Source: Prevotellaceae bacterium UBA1743 (GTDB lineage: Bacteria > Bacteroidota > Bacteroidia > Bacteroidales > Bacteroidaceae). Taken from it: 58,505 nt of DNA. Below, one piece after another: positions 42,010-50,969 of the stretch; positions within the stretch are counted from its first letter, which is position 1, and every line of letters starts with the position of its first letter. Made by a program: the position numbers and the translations under genes. A model generated the notes under the pieces. The model saw nothing but the letters and a program-made list of their open reading frames with translations. It was not told where the DNA came from and made no database searches. The DNA lies in NCBI GenBank assembly GCA_002314945.1, contig DCHV01000050.1, positions 1-58,505 of the forward strand, read 5' to 3'.

Positions 42010-42642
42010 ATGAATACACTTGAATCTATTTTTGCTGCTAAGTTGCTGGAAGTAAAGGCTATCAAATTGCAGCCAAACGACCCGTTCACATGGGCCAGCG
42101 GATGGAAGAGCCCCTTCTATTGCGACAATCGTCAGACCCTTTCTTTTGCAGGCTTGCGCTCTTTCGTGAAAATTGAGCTCTGCCGCCTCATCTTGGAGAA
42201 TTTCCCCGAGGTTGAAGCCATCGCAGGTGTAGCCACAGGTGCCATTGCACAAGGTGCTTTGGTGGCAGATTCCTTGTCCTTGCCCTTTGCATACGTGCGT
42301 AGCAAACCCAAGGATCATGGTATGGAAAATCTGATTGAAGGCAAACTGGAACCAGGTGCCAAGGTGGTAGTAGTAGAAGACCTCATCAGCACAGGCGGAA
42401 GCAGCCTGAAGGCGGTACAGGCCTTGCGTGCAAGTGGCGTAGAAGTAATCGGCATGGTTGCCTCCTATACCTACGGATTTCCCGTGGCTATACAGGCTTT
42501 CGAAGAAGCCAATGTGACGTTGAAGACGCTGACCAACTACGAGGCTGTAGTGGCCGAGGCTTTGCGTATCGGATACATCACCGAGAAGGACACCCCTCTA
42601 CTCCACGAATGGAGGAAAGATCCTGCCCACTGGAACCAATAA
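42010..42642 (+). CDS. pyrE: Orotate phosphoribosyltransferase
   Basis: A 210-residue type I phosphoribosyltransferase that joins orotate to PRPP to form OMP in pyrimidine synthesis. The PRPP-binding loop is KVVVVEDLISTGGSSLKAV; other blocks are FTWASGWKSPFYCDNRQTLSF and AIAGVATGAIAQGALVADSL. It has a strong promoter and is followed after 23 bp by the SRPBCC gene, with a terminator after that. Confidence 0.93.
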   Translation: MNTLESIFAAKLLEVKAIKLQPNDPFTWASGWKSPFYCDNRQTLSFAGLRSFVKIELCRLILENFPEVEAIAGVATGAIAQGALVADSLSLPFAYVRSKPKDHGMENLIEGKLEPGAKVVVVEDLISTGGSSLKAVQALRASGVEVIGMVASYTYGFPVAIQAFEEANVTLKTLTNYEAVVAEALRIGYITEKDTPLLHEWRKDPAHWNQ

Positions 42643-42665
42643 CCCATAGAACACGAAACATCAAA

Positions 42666-43148
42666 ATGGCAGAATACAAAAGCGAGGTAAAGACCGTCTA
42701 TGCGAATCAGGAGTGCGTATTCGAAAAACTGGCAGACCTGAACAATTTATCTGTAATCCAGGAAAGGCTGGACGACCCCAACATGAAGCAGGCCATCCTG
42801 CAACAGGCTGGAGACAAAGTAAAGCCAGAGCAGATGGACGAGATTGTGGAAAGGCTGCGCTCCCTCCGTTTTGACACAGACAGTGTGACAGCCAACGCCG
42901 CCCCATTGGGAGACGTAACCCTCCGTATTATCGAGCGTGAGGCGCCCAAATGCCTGAAGTTCGAACTGCAGGGTGTACCCATGCAAGCCAACCTGTGGAT
43001 TCAACTGCTACCAGCAACCGAGTGCCAGTGTGCAATGCGCGTGACTGTGAGGGCCGACTTGAATTTCTTCCTCAAGCAGATGGTGGGTAACAAACTGCAA
43101 CAAGGTGTAGATGGATTGGCCCAGATGTTGGCATCCCTCCCTTACTGA
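42666..43148 (+). CDS. SRPBCC-family (START-like) protein
   Basis: A 160-residue helix-grip protein (MAEYKSEVKTVYANQECVFEKLADLNNLSVIQERL...APKCLKFELQGVPMQANLWIQLLPATECQCAMRVTVRADLNFFLKQMVGNKLQQGVDGLAQML), typical of the polyketide cyclase/START superfamily that binds hydrophobic ligands. The ligand is unknown. The start at 42666 is chosen on the family N-terminus; the frame is open further upstream but overlaps pyrE. Confidence 0.8.
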   Translation: MAEYKSEVKTVYANQECVFEKLADLNNLSVIQERLDDPNMKQAILQQAGDKVKPEQMDEIVERLRSLRFDTDSVTANAAPLGDVTLRIIEREAPKCLKFELQGVPMQANLWIQLLPATECQCAMRVTVRADLNFFLKQMVGNKLQQGVDGLAQMLASLPY

Positions 43149-43169
43149 AACAAAAAAATGCATATTCTG

Positions 43170-43225
43170 TGCGGAGCGTCAGTGGCTGTTTTTTTGCCAT
43201 CGACGCTCCGCATTTTCTTGTTTTA
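43170..43225 (+). terminator. Rho-independent terminator after the pyrE unit
   Basis: A stem of TGCGGAGCGTC (43170-43180) with GACGCTCCGCA (43202-43212), extended by GUGGC/GCCAU, followed by TTTTCTTGTTTT. It closes the pyrE-SRPBCC transcript. Confidence 0.88.
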
Positions 43226-43324
43226 CGAGGTGCAGATTAGTATAATCAACCCCTATTTTGTTCAAAATGGTGATGTTTTGAAAAAAGAACAAGGATGAAT
43301 AGGTAAAATGTGAATAAAATTATG

Positions 43325-43332
43325 TACCTTCG
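43325..43332 (+). promoter_or_regulatory. -7 box (TACCTTCG) of the V-ATPase operon
   Basis: TACCTTCG is one base from TAnnTTTG and lies 29 bp upstream of the first ATG (43362). The -33 box is not evident. Confidence 0.45.
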
Positions 43333-43361
43333 CGGCAAATATTAAAAAACACATCTATAGA

Positions 43362-43949
43362 ATGGAAAAGATACAAGAACTTACCGAAAAACTCTATCGT
43401 GAAGGCGTAGAGAAAGGACAGGCCGAGGCCGACCGTCTGATTGAGGAAGGCAAAAAGACTGCCAGCCAGATTGTGGCAGAAGCCAAGGAGAAAGCCTCCG
43501 AGATCGAAGCCTTAGCACGTAAAAAGGCCGACGAGACGAGCGCTAATACACGCAGCGAACTGAAGTTGTATGCCAATCAAGCCCTGAATGCCCTGAAGAG
43601 CGAGGTGGCCAATGTAATGACCAATCAGATGGTGGAAAAGGCCGTTTCTGGTCTTACTGCCGACAAAGCTTTCATGGGACGTTTTGCCGTGGCATTGGCC
43701 AGCAAGTGGGTAGAGAATGAACCAGTAGTCATCAGCACAGCAGATGCTGAGGCTCTGAAATCTTTCTTCATGGCAGAAGCAAAGGAACTGCTGGACAAGG
43801 GCGTGACCATTGAGCAAGTGAATGGCAATGCCACCCTCTTCACCATCTCCCCAGCCGACGGCAGTTACAAGGTAAACTTTGGGAAAGAGGAATTTGAGAA
43901 CTATTTCAAGGCGTTCCTGCGTCCCCAACTCATCGAGATGTTGTTCTGA
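43362..43949 (+). CDS. atpE: V-type ATPase subunit E
   Basis: A 195-residue peripheral stalk subunit. A long N-terminal helix (MEKIQELTEKLYREGVEKGQAEADRLIEEGKKTASQIVAEAKEKASEIEALARKKADE) gives way to a C-terminal globular domain ending FKAFLRPQLIEMLF. It links the catalytic head to subunit I. No subunit G/H partner gene is present, unlike the Enterococcus and Thermus operons. It starts the operon. Confidence 0.85.
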   Translation: MEKIQELTEKLYREGVEKGQAEADRLIEEGKKTASQIVAEAKEKASEIEALARKKADETSANTRSELKLYANQALNALKSEVANVMTNQMVEKAVSGLTADKAFMGRFAVALASKWVENEPVVISTADAEALKSFFMAEAKELLDKGVTIEQVNGNATLFTISPADGSYKVNFGKEEFENYFKAFLRPQLIEMLF

Positions 43950-43967
43950 AAAATAAGAGCATAGAGG

Positions 43968-44813
43968 ATGGCTAACTACTATTGTCTAATGGCCGGGCTG
44001 CCCGAGTTGGAATTGTCGGACACACAGCCAGGGTACAACATAGCAGAACTGAGGGAACAATGCGATCAGGCGTTGACTCCTGCAGACAAGAAGCTCATGT
44101 TCTTCTTCTATCTGCAATGGGATTGCGCCAACCTGGTGAAACTGCTCAAGAACCCCGAGGCTAAAATCGACTTGCAGGGCAATTTCTCCAAAGACCAATA
44201 CACAGACTTGATGACATCAGCTCGCGAGTTGAACTTCAACGTACATCGCTTTCCCTCTTTCATGAGTGTGTTTGCACGCGAATACGCTTACAACAAAGAC
44301 AAGGAAGGCTACTTCCCCGAGGATGAAATGACACTGGCCTATCTCCAGTACTGCCTGAAGAACTGCCAGAACAAGACGATGCGTCGCTGGTATAAACTGA
44401 CACTGGACATCAACAACATCCTGACAGCGATGATTGCACGTAAGCAAGGGTGGAACGTATCAGATTTTATCAAGGGCGAAGGAGAAGTACAGGACATGAT
44501 ACGAGAGAACAAGACCAAGGATTTCAACTTGTCGCTGGAATTTGATTTCGTAAAAGACTTGATGAAAATCGTGGAAGAGGAAGATCCTGTGAAGAAAGAA
44601 AGGATGATAGACACTCTGAAATGGAACTGGCTCGACGAACGGGTATTCTTCAATCCCTTTAGTATCGAGGCACTCTTTGCATACCAATGCAAACTCGGTA
44701 TTCAGTACCGATGGGCTAAGTTGGATCCCGAAGAGGGCAAAGAGACATTCAAGCAAATCATCGAGAACTTAAGAGGGGAAGCACGGGTACCCGAAGAATT
44801 CATTCAGAAATAA
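43968..44813 (+). CDS. DUF2764-family V-ATPase-associated protein
   Basis: A 281-residue mainly helical protein (NYYCLMAGLPELELSD..., DKKLMFFFYLQWDCANLVKLL, AKIDLQGNFS, LTLDINNILTAMIARKQGWNVSDFIKGEGEVQDM). It occupies the second place of V-ATPase operons in Bacteroidetes and Chlamydiae and looks like a divergent subunit C (central-stalk cap), with the same helical-repeat look. The assignment as C equivalent is inference from position and fold type. It lies 18 bp after atpE. Confidence 0.8.
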   Translation: MANYYCLMAGLPELELSDTQPGYNIAELREQCDQALTPADKKLMFFFYLQWDCANLVKLLKNPEAKIDLQGNFSKDQYTDLMTSARELNFNVHRFPSFMSVFAREYAYNKDKEGYFPEDEMTLAYLQYCLKNCQNKTMRRWYKLTLDINNILTAMIARKQGWNVSDFIKGEGEVQDMIRENKTKDFNLSLEFDFVKDLMKIVEEEDPVKKERMIDTLKWNWLDERVFFNPFSIEALFAYQCKLGIQYRWAKLDPEEGKETFKQIIENLRGEARVPEEFIQK

Positions 44814-44832
44814 AAATAAAACACAAAATAAC

Positions 44833-46578
44833 ATGACAAAAGGAACTGTTAGTGGCGTTGTTTCCAATATGGTGACCCTCCGTGTGGATGGCCCTGTACT
44901 GCAGGGTGAAATATGCTACATCATGACGGGTGGTGACCGTCTGATGGCTGAGGTCATCAAGGTGATAGGACAAGACGTCTATGTGCAGGTATTCGAGAGC
45001 ACACGTGGATTGAAGGTGGGAGCTGAGGCTGAATTCACCGGTCACATGCTGGAGATTCAACTGGGTCCCGGTATGTTGAGCAAAAACTACGACGGATTGC
45101 AGAACGATCTGGACAAGATGGAAGGTGTCTTCCTGAAACGTGGTCAGTACACCGAACCTCTGGATGCTGATCGTATGTGGGATTTCACCCCAATTGCCAA
45201 AGTAGGTGACAAAGTACAGGAAAGCGACTGGTTAGGTAAGGTGGAAGAAAATCACCAACCCCTCAAGATTATGGCGCCTTTCCAATTGAAGGGAGTAGCT
45301 ACTGTAAAAAGCATTGCTGCTGCTGGACAATACAAGATTCACGACGTGATTGCCGTTCTTACTGACGAACAAGGCAAGGATATCGAGGTGGATATGGTAC
45401 AGCATTGGCCCGTGAAGTTCGCAATGACGAACTATCGCGAAAAGCCCCGTCCATTCAAGTTGCTGGAAACGGGAGTGCGTACCATCGATACTTTCAACCC
45501 TATTGTAGAAGGCGGTACAGGTTTCATCCCTGGCCCCTTTGGAACAGGTAAGACGGTATTGCAACATGCTATCTCCAAGCAGGCCGAGGCCGACATCGTG
45601 ATTATTGCAGCATGTGGCGAGCGTGCCAATGAGGTTGTGGAAATCTTCTCCGAGTTCCCCGAACTGGTGGATCCTCATACAGGTCGCAAATTGATGGAGC
45701 GTACCATCATTATCGCCAATACGAGTAATATGCCTGTAGCAGCCCGCGAGGCATCTGTATATACAGCTATGACAATGGCTGAATATTATCGTTCGATGGG
45801 TCTGCGTGTCCTATTGATGGCCGACTCTACCTCACGTTGGGCACAGGCTCTGCGCGAAATGTCGAACCGTATGGAGGAGTTGCCTGGCCCCGACGCATTC
45901 CCTATGGACTTGGGAGCTCTGATCAGCAACTTCTATGGCCGTGCAGGATATGTATATCTACGTAACGGACAGGTTGGTTCTGTCACATTCCTCGGTACAG
46001 TATCTCCTGCGGGAGGTAACCTGAAGGAGCCTGTGACAGAGAACACCAAGAAGGTGGCTCGTTGCTTCTACGGATTGGAGCAGGACCGTGCCGACAAGAA
46101 ACGTTACCCAGCTGTCAACCCTATTGATTCGTACAGCAAATACCTGGAATATCCCGAATTTGCCGACTACATAAAGGAACACATCAACGAAGAGTGGATT
46201 CCTAAGGTAATGAAGCTGAAGACCCGCATGCAGCGCGGTAAGGAAATTGCCGAGCAAATCAACATTCTGGGCGATGATGGTGTACCCGTAGCTTACCATA
46301 TCACTTTCTGGAAGAGCGAAATCATCGACTTTGTAATCCTCCAGCAGGATGCCTTCGACGAAGTGGATGCTGTGACTCCTCTGGAACGTCAGGAAGAATT
46401 GCTCAACTTGGTGACAAACATCTGTGACAAGGACGACTACGAGTTTGACACTTTCCAGGAAGTAACAGACTTCTTCAAGAAGATGATCAACCTGTGCAAG
46501 CAGATGAACTACTCGGCCTACAAGAGTGAATCATATTACGAGTTTAAGAAGAAAGCGGAGGATATGCTCCTCTCCTAA
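44833..46578 (+). CDS. atpA: V-type ATPase catalytic subunit A
   Basis: A 581-residue ATP-hydrolysing subunit. It contains the A-type P-loop GPFGTGKTVLQ (about 238), the non-homologous insert after the N-terminal barrel (residues about 115-185), and the conserved ADSTSRWAQALREMSNRMEELPGPDAFPMDLG. The numbering, with DRVMWDF-like N-terminal elements, matches V/A-type A subunits rather than F-type alpha/beta. It lies 19 bp after the DUF2764 gene. Confidence 0.95.
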   Translation: MTKGTVSGVVSNMVTLRVDGPVLQGEICYIMTGGDRLMAEVIKVIGQDVYVQVFESTRGLKVGAEAEFTGHMLEIQLGPGMLSKNYDGLQNDLDKMEGVFLKRGQYTEPLDADRMWDFTPIAKVGDKVQESDWLGKVEENHQPLKIMAPFQLKGVATVKSIAAAGQYKIHDVIAVLTDEQGKDIEVDMVQHWPVKFAMTNYREKPRPFKLLETGVRTIDTFNPIVEGGTGFIPGPFGTGKTVLQHAISKQAEADIVIIAACGERANEVVEIFSEFPELVDPHTGRKLMERTIIIANTSNMPVAAREASVYTAMTMAEYYRSMGLRVLLMADSTSRWAQALREMSNRMEELPGPDAFPMDLGALISNFYGRAGYVYLRNGQVGSVTFLGTVSPAGGNLKEPVTENTKKVARCFYGLEQDRADKKRYPAVNPIDSYSKYLEYPEFADYIKEHINEEWIPKVMKLKTRMQRGKEIAEQINILGDDGVPVAYHITFWKSEIIDFVILQQDAFDEVDAVTPLERQEELLNLVTNICDKDDYEFDTFQEVTDFFKKMINLCKQMNYSAYKSESYYEFKKKAEDMLLS

Positions 46579-46598
46579 TTTATATTAAAGTAGAATAA

Positions 46599-47924
46599 AT
46601 GAGTACAGCATTCCAAAAAGTATATACACAGATCAGCCAAATCACCAAGGCCACATGCTCGCTGAAAGCAAAAGGTGTAGGTTATGATGAGTTGGCTACC
46701 ATCAACGGCAAATTGGCACAGGTGGTAAAGATCATGGGAGATGATGTAACCCTTCAGGTTTTTGAAGGTACGGGTGGTATTCCTACCAATGCCGAAGTGA
46801 CATTCCTTGGTAAGTCTCCCTCATTAAAAGTGAGCGACCAGTTGGCAGGCCGTTTCTTCAATGCATACGGTCAGCCTATCGACGGCGGTCCTGCCATCGA
46901 AGGAAAGGAAGTGGAAATTGGTGGCCCCAGCGTAAACCCTGTTCGTCGTAAACAACCCAGTGAATTGATTGCAACGGGTATTGCAGGTATTGACTTGAAC
47001 AACACCTTGGTGTCTGGACAGAAGATTCCTTTCTTCGCAGATCCCGACCAACCCTTCAATGAAGTGATGGCCATGGTGGCTATGCGTGCCAAGGCTGATA
47101 AGATTATTTTGGGTGGTATGGGTATGACGAACGATGACTACTATTTCTTCCGCAACACCTTCTCCAATGCAGGTGCTTTGGACCGTATTATCTCGTTCAT
47201 CAACACAACAGAGGATCCTGCCGTGGAACGTCTGTTGATTCCCGATATGGCATTGGCTGCCGCTGAGTATTTTGCTGTGGAGAAGCATGAGACCGTATTG
47301 GTATTGCTGACGGATATGACCTCTTATGCCGACTCTCTGAGTATCGTGTCAAATCGTATGGATCAGATTCCTTCCAAGGACTCAATGCCTGGTTCGTTGT
47401 ATTCCGATTTGGCAAAGATCTACGAAAAGGCAGTTCAGTTCCCAAAGAATGTAGGCGGAGGTTCTATCACCATCATTGCAGTAACCACATTGAGTGGTGG
47501 TGATATCACCCATGCTGTACCTGACAATACAGGATATATTACTGAAGGTCAGCTCTATCTGCGCAGGGATAGCGACATTGGCAAGGTGGTCATAGACCCC
47601 TTCCGTTCACTTTCTCGTCTGAAACAATTGGTAGCAGGAAAGAAAACGCGCAAGGATCATTCTCAGGTGATGAATGCTGCCATCCGACTGTACGCCGATG
47701 CAGCAAATGCCAAGACAAAGTTGGAAAATGGTTTTGACCTGACAGACTATGACAACCGTTGCTTGGACTTTGCCAAGGAATATGCAGACAAGTTGTTGGC
47801 TATTGACGTGAACCTGAATACCGAAGAGATGCTTGACGTAACGTGGAGCCTGTTCCGCAAGTACTTCAAGTTGGAAGAGGTGAATATCAAGAAGGAGTTC
47901 ACTGACACTTACTGGAATTCATGA
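46599..47924 (+). CDS. atpB: V-type ATPase non-catalytic subunit B
   Basis: A 441-residue regulatory nucleotide-binding subunit with the usual loss of the Walker A sequence (SGQKIPFFADPDQPFNEV), plus LLTDMTSYADSLSIVSNRMDQIPSKDSMPGSLYSDLAKIYEKA, typical of B subunits. It starts 20 bp after subunit A and overlaps the subunit D start by 4 bp (ATGA). Confidence 0.94.
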   Translation: MSTAFQKVYTQISQITKATCSLKAKGVGYDELATINGKLAQVVKIMGDDVTLQVFEGTGGIPTNAEVTFLGKSPSLKVSDQLAGRFFNAYGQPIDGGPAIEGKEVEIGGPSVNPVRRKQPSELIATGIAGIDLNNTLVSGQKIPFFADPDQPFNEVMAMVAMRAKADKIILGGMGMTNDDYYFFRNTFSNAGALDRIISFINTTEDPAVERLLIPDMALAAAEYFAVEKHETVLVLLTDMTSYADSLSIVSNRMDQIPSKDSMPGSLYSDLAKIYEKAVQFPKNVGGGSITIIAVTTLSGGDITHAVPDNTGYITEGQLYLRRDSDIGKVVIDPFRSLSRLKQLVAGKKTRKDHSQVMNAAIRLYADAANAKTKLENGFDLTDYDNRCLDFAKEYADKLLAIDVNLNTEEMLDVTWSLFRKYFKLEEVNIKKEFTDTYWNS

Positions 47925-48523
47925 TAAAGTTTCAATACAATAAGACATCGCTCCAGCAGATTGAGAAGAACTTGAAGATGCGGCAGCGTACCTTGCCTAT
48001 TATCAAGAGCAAGGAGACTGCGTTGCGTCTCGAGGTGAAGAAATGCAAGGAAGAAGCTGAAATGCTGGAGGAGAAACTGAAAAGCCAGATTGCGGGCTAT
48101 GAGCGTATGTATGCGCTTTGGGGCGAATTTGACACCACACTTGTCAGTTTGAAGGATGTGGAATTGTCTGTTCGCAAAATTGCAGGCGTAAGAGTGCCTG
48201 TACTGAACAACATACAGTTGGAAGTACGCCCCTTCGGACTTTTCAGTGCACCAAAATGGTATTTCGATGGCATCAACCTATTGCAGGGATTAGCCAAGAC
48301 TGCCGTGGAACGTGAATTTGTATTCGCCAAGCTCGGCCTGTTGGAACATGCACGCAAAAAGACTACTCAGAAAGTTAATCTTTTTGAGAAGGTGCAGATA
48401 CCAGGTTATCAAGAAGCGGTACGCAAGATTAAGCGTTTCATGGAAGATGAGGAGAACCTAAGCAAGAGTTCTCAGAAGATTCTGAAGGCTCTGCAGGAAA
48501 AAAGAAAGGAGGCTACGGCATGA
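47921..48523 (+). CDS. atpD: V-type ATPase subunit D
   Basis: A 200-residue central-rotor subunit made mainly of a two-helix coiled coil: N-terminal MIKFQYNKTSLQQIEKNLKMRQRTLPIIKSKETALRLEVKKCKEEAEMLEEKLK and C-terminal KIKRFMEDEENLSKSSQKILKALQEKRKEA. It transmits rotation from the A3B3 head to the membrane ring. It overlaps both neighbours by 4 bp. The usual partner subunit F gene is absent. Confidence 0.88.
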   Translation: MIKFQYNKTSLQQIEKNLKMRQRTLPIIKSKETALRLEVKKCKEEAEMLEEKLKSQIAGYERMYALWGEFDTTLVSLKDVELSVRKIAGVRVPVLNNIQLEVRPFGLFSAPKWYFDGINLLQGLAKTAVEREFVFAKLGLLEHARKKTTQKVNLFEKVQIPGYQEAVRKIKRFMEDEENLSKSSQKILKALQEKRKEATA

Positions 48524-50388
48524 TTGAGAGAATGAAAAAGTTCACCTTTTTGGTGACAGATCGCGAATATGACACATTCATCCAAGGCCTTCGTCAATTA
48601 GGTGTAGTACACATTCAGCAACTCCAACAAGGAGCATCCAGCCCTGAGTTGCAAGAGGGTACAGCGCTTGAGGCACGATATAGACAGGCTTTGCAAGTTC
48701 TCTCCATCTACGAGAAGACATATCTGGAACTTTCCGCAGCGGAAATGGTTTGCGAGAAAGATCCCCTTGCCCTATTAGGTAAGGTAGAAGAATTGCAAGC
48801 TCAGGAGAATCGTCTGTTGCACGACATGGATGCTATACGCAAGAATGTGGATGCACTCGAGCCTTGGGGTGATTTCGACCCACAGAAGTTGGCGCATCTC
48901 CAAAAGGAAAGCGGCATGGAGATCCATTTCTTCCGTTGCAGCAGTAAATTCTTCAGTCAGGAGTGGACGGAAAAGTATTTTGCCATCCCCATCAACGATT
49001 GGCAGAAGAGTGTGTATTTTGTCACTTTCAGTGAGACACAGCCCGACATACAGGCCGAACACATACTCCTGCCAGAGGGTACGCTGAGTGGCTATCGCTC
49101 TAAGTTGCAAGAAGCATCCAAGAAGGTAGAAGAGATTCGCGGTCAACTACTCGCGATTCAGCAACGAGGACGCGCTATTCTGGAAAAGGGATTGACAAAA
49201 GTTCAGAACGACATTTCCCTGAGCCGTGTACATCTGTCCGACGAACGAGTGGCCGGCAATGTGCTACATCTCATATTGGGATGGGTACGCGCAGATAAGA
49301 CCAATCCACTTATCGCTTGGCTGGAGGACAATCACATCTTCTACGAAATGGAAGATCCCGCTTACGAGGATGATGTACCCATCGAGATAACCAACAATAG
49401 TTATAGTCGGCTCTTCGAACCTATTCTGAAGATGTATTCGTTGCCCAGTTACAGCGACATAGATCCTACCGTCTTCTTTGCACCTTTCTTTATGCTCTTC
49501 TTCGGACTCTGTCTGGGAGATGGAGGCTACGGATTGCTTGTACTCATTGGTGGGTTGATACTTGCCATGAAGGGTAGTGCGGAAAATAAGGCCTACGGAC
49601 GACTGGGCGCATGGCTTGGGCTGATGACCTTAATATGTGGCCTGGCTACAGGTACTGTATTCGGTATAGACCTCAGTCAGCAGGATTGGGCCTTCCTGGC
49701 TCCTGTGAAGCCCTATTTCTTGAGTGACAATGGTGTAGGACCTATCTTCGGTTATTCTCCCATGATGGTACTCTCTGTCCTCATTGGCTTGGTACAAGTG
49801 CTATTGGGAATGGTACTCAAAGCCTGTAAAGCATGGAAGAATTATGGTTTTGGCTATGCAATAGGTACTTTGTCTTGGGTCGTTGCACTTCTTTCAGCTA
49901 TCGCCCTTTATGGACTTCCATTCTGCGGCATAGCTCTACCTACAGCACTTTCAATGGTATTGCTCATCATTATTGCCATCAGTACACTTGGCATTTTCCT
50001 TTACAACAACCCATCCGCCTACAAGAATCCCATCACAGGTCCACTATTGAATATCGGAGGTGGATTGTGGGCTACATACGGTATGGCCACAGGATTGTTG
50101 GGCGACCTGCTCAGTTATATCCGACTCTTTGCGCTTGGACTGACTGGTGGCGTATTGGGTGGCGTGTTCAATTCATTGGCTTTGCAGATGACAGATGGCA
50201 TGGCATGGTGGTATCGCTGGGCGCCTATGGTACTTATCCTGTTGGCAGGACATGGCATCACCTTTGCCCTAAGCATGATTAGTGCCTTTGTACACCCCAT
50301 GCGTCTTACTTTCGTAGAGTTTTTCAAGAATGCAGACTTTAGTGGTGGTGGTAAGGCTTACTCCCCCTTCAGATGGATTAACAAATAA
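48520..50388 (+). CDS. atpI: V-type ATPase membrane subunit I (a)
   Basis: A 622-residue stator protein. The cytoplasmic N-terminal half (1-300) has long coiled-coil arms (LLGKVEELQAQENRLLHDMDAIRKNVD). The C-terminal half has about seven transmembrane helices, starting IDPTVFFAPFFMLFFGLCLGDGGYGLL and including LLGDLLSYIRLFALGLTGGVLG, where the Arg of YIRLFALGL faces the ring carboxylate. The overlap with subunit D (ATGA) fixes the start. Confidence 0.92.
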   Translation: MIERMKKFTFLVTDREYDTFIQGLRQLGVVHIQQLQQGASSPELQEGTALEARYRQALQVLSIYEKTYLELSAAEMVCEKDPLALLGKVEELQAQENRLLHDMDAIRKNVDALEPWGDFDPQKLAHLQKESGMEIHFFRCSSKFFSQEWTEKYFAIPINDWQKSVYFVTFSETQPDIQAEHILLPEGTLSGYRSKLQEASKKVEEIRGQLLAIQQRGRAILEKGLTKVQNDISLSRVHLSDERVAGNVLHLILGWVRADKTNPLIAWLEDNHIFYEMEDPAYEDDVPIEITNNSYSRLFEPILKMYSLPSYSDIDPTVFFAPFFMLFFGLCLGDGGYGLLVLIGGLILAMKGSAENKAYGRLGAWLGLMTLICGLATGTVFGIDLSQQDWAFLAPVKPYFLSDNGVGPIFGYSPMMVLSVLIGLVQVLLGMVLKACKAWKNYGFGYAIGTLSWVVALLSAIALYGLPFCGIALPTALSMVLLIIIAISTLGIFLYNNPSAYKNPITGPLLNIGGGLWATYGMATGLLGDLLSYIRLFALGLTGGVLGGVFNSLALQMTDGMAWWYRWAPMVLILLAGHGITFALSMISAFVHPMRLTFVEFFKNADFSGGGKAYSPFRWINK

Positions 50389-50422
50389 GAAATAAATACA
50401 AATCAAAAACAAATAAAAAATT

Positions 50423-50866
50423 ATGGAGATTTTATTAGCTTATCTGGGCGTAGCCCTGTGTGTAGCCCTGTCAGGTATCGGCAGTGCTTACGGTGTGACA
50501 ATTTGTGGTAATGCAGCCATTGGTGCATTCAAGAAGAATCCTACAGCAAGCGGTTCCTACATGGGTCTGGCTGCCCTTCCCTCTTCACAGGGCTTGTATG
50601 GTTTCGTAGGTTTCTTCATGCTGAACGCCAAGGTTACTCCCGACATCCAAATGGCTCCTGCCTGTGCCATCTTCGGCGTAGGTTTGGCTTTGGGATTGGT
50701 TGCCCTTTTCTCAGCCGTTCGTCAGGCTAAGGTTTGTGCCAATGGTATCAGCGCGATTGGTGCTGGCCACAATGCATTCGGTACTACCATGGTATTGGCA
50801 GTGTTCCCCGAGTTGTATGCCATTCTCGGCCTGCTCGTGCTGATTTTGACTGCAAGCACCCTGTAA
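50423..50866 (+). CDS. atpK: V-type ATPase rotor subunit K
   Basis: A 147-residue four-helix double-hairpin proteolipid (MEILLAYLGVALCVALSGIGSAYG...). The carboxylate Glu 130 (AVFPELYAILG) is in hairpin 2; hairpin 1 has LPSSQGLYGF with no carboxylate. Leu 52, Ser 55, Gln 56, Gln 101 and Glu 130 align one by one, with a constant offset of 9, to Na+ ligands Leu 61, Thr 64, Gln 65, Gln 110 and Glu 139 of Enterococcus hirae NtpK (family knowledge). This points to Na+ as coupling ion. It ends the operon. Confidence 0.92.
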   Translation: MEILLAYLGVALCVALSGIGSAYGVTICGNAAIGAFKKNPTASGSYMGLAALPSSQGLYGFVGFFMLNAKVTPDIQMAPACAIFGVGLALGLVALFSAVRQAKVCANGISAIGAGHNAFGTTMVLAVFPELYAILGLLVLILTASTL

Positions 50867-50891
50867 TTGTATAGAATACAGCAAACAAGAT

Positions 50892-50924
50892 AAGAAAGGA
50901 GAAACATTATGTCTCTCCTTTCTT
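50892..50924 (+). terminator. Hairpin after the V-ATPase operon
   Basis: AAGAAAGGAGA (50892-50902) pairs perfectly with TCTCCTTTCTT (50914-50924), 11-nt loop, followed by CCGTTTTC. The T-tract is weak, so read-through into the next gene is possible. Confidence 0.55.
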
Positions 50925-50969
50925 CCGTTTTCAAAATCAATCATCGTATTCCAACTTTCCAAACGACGT

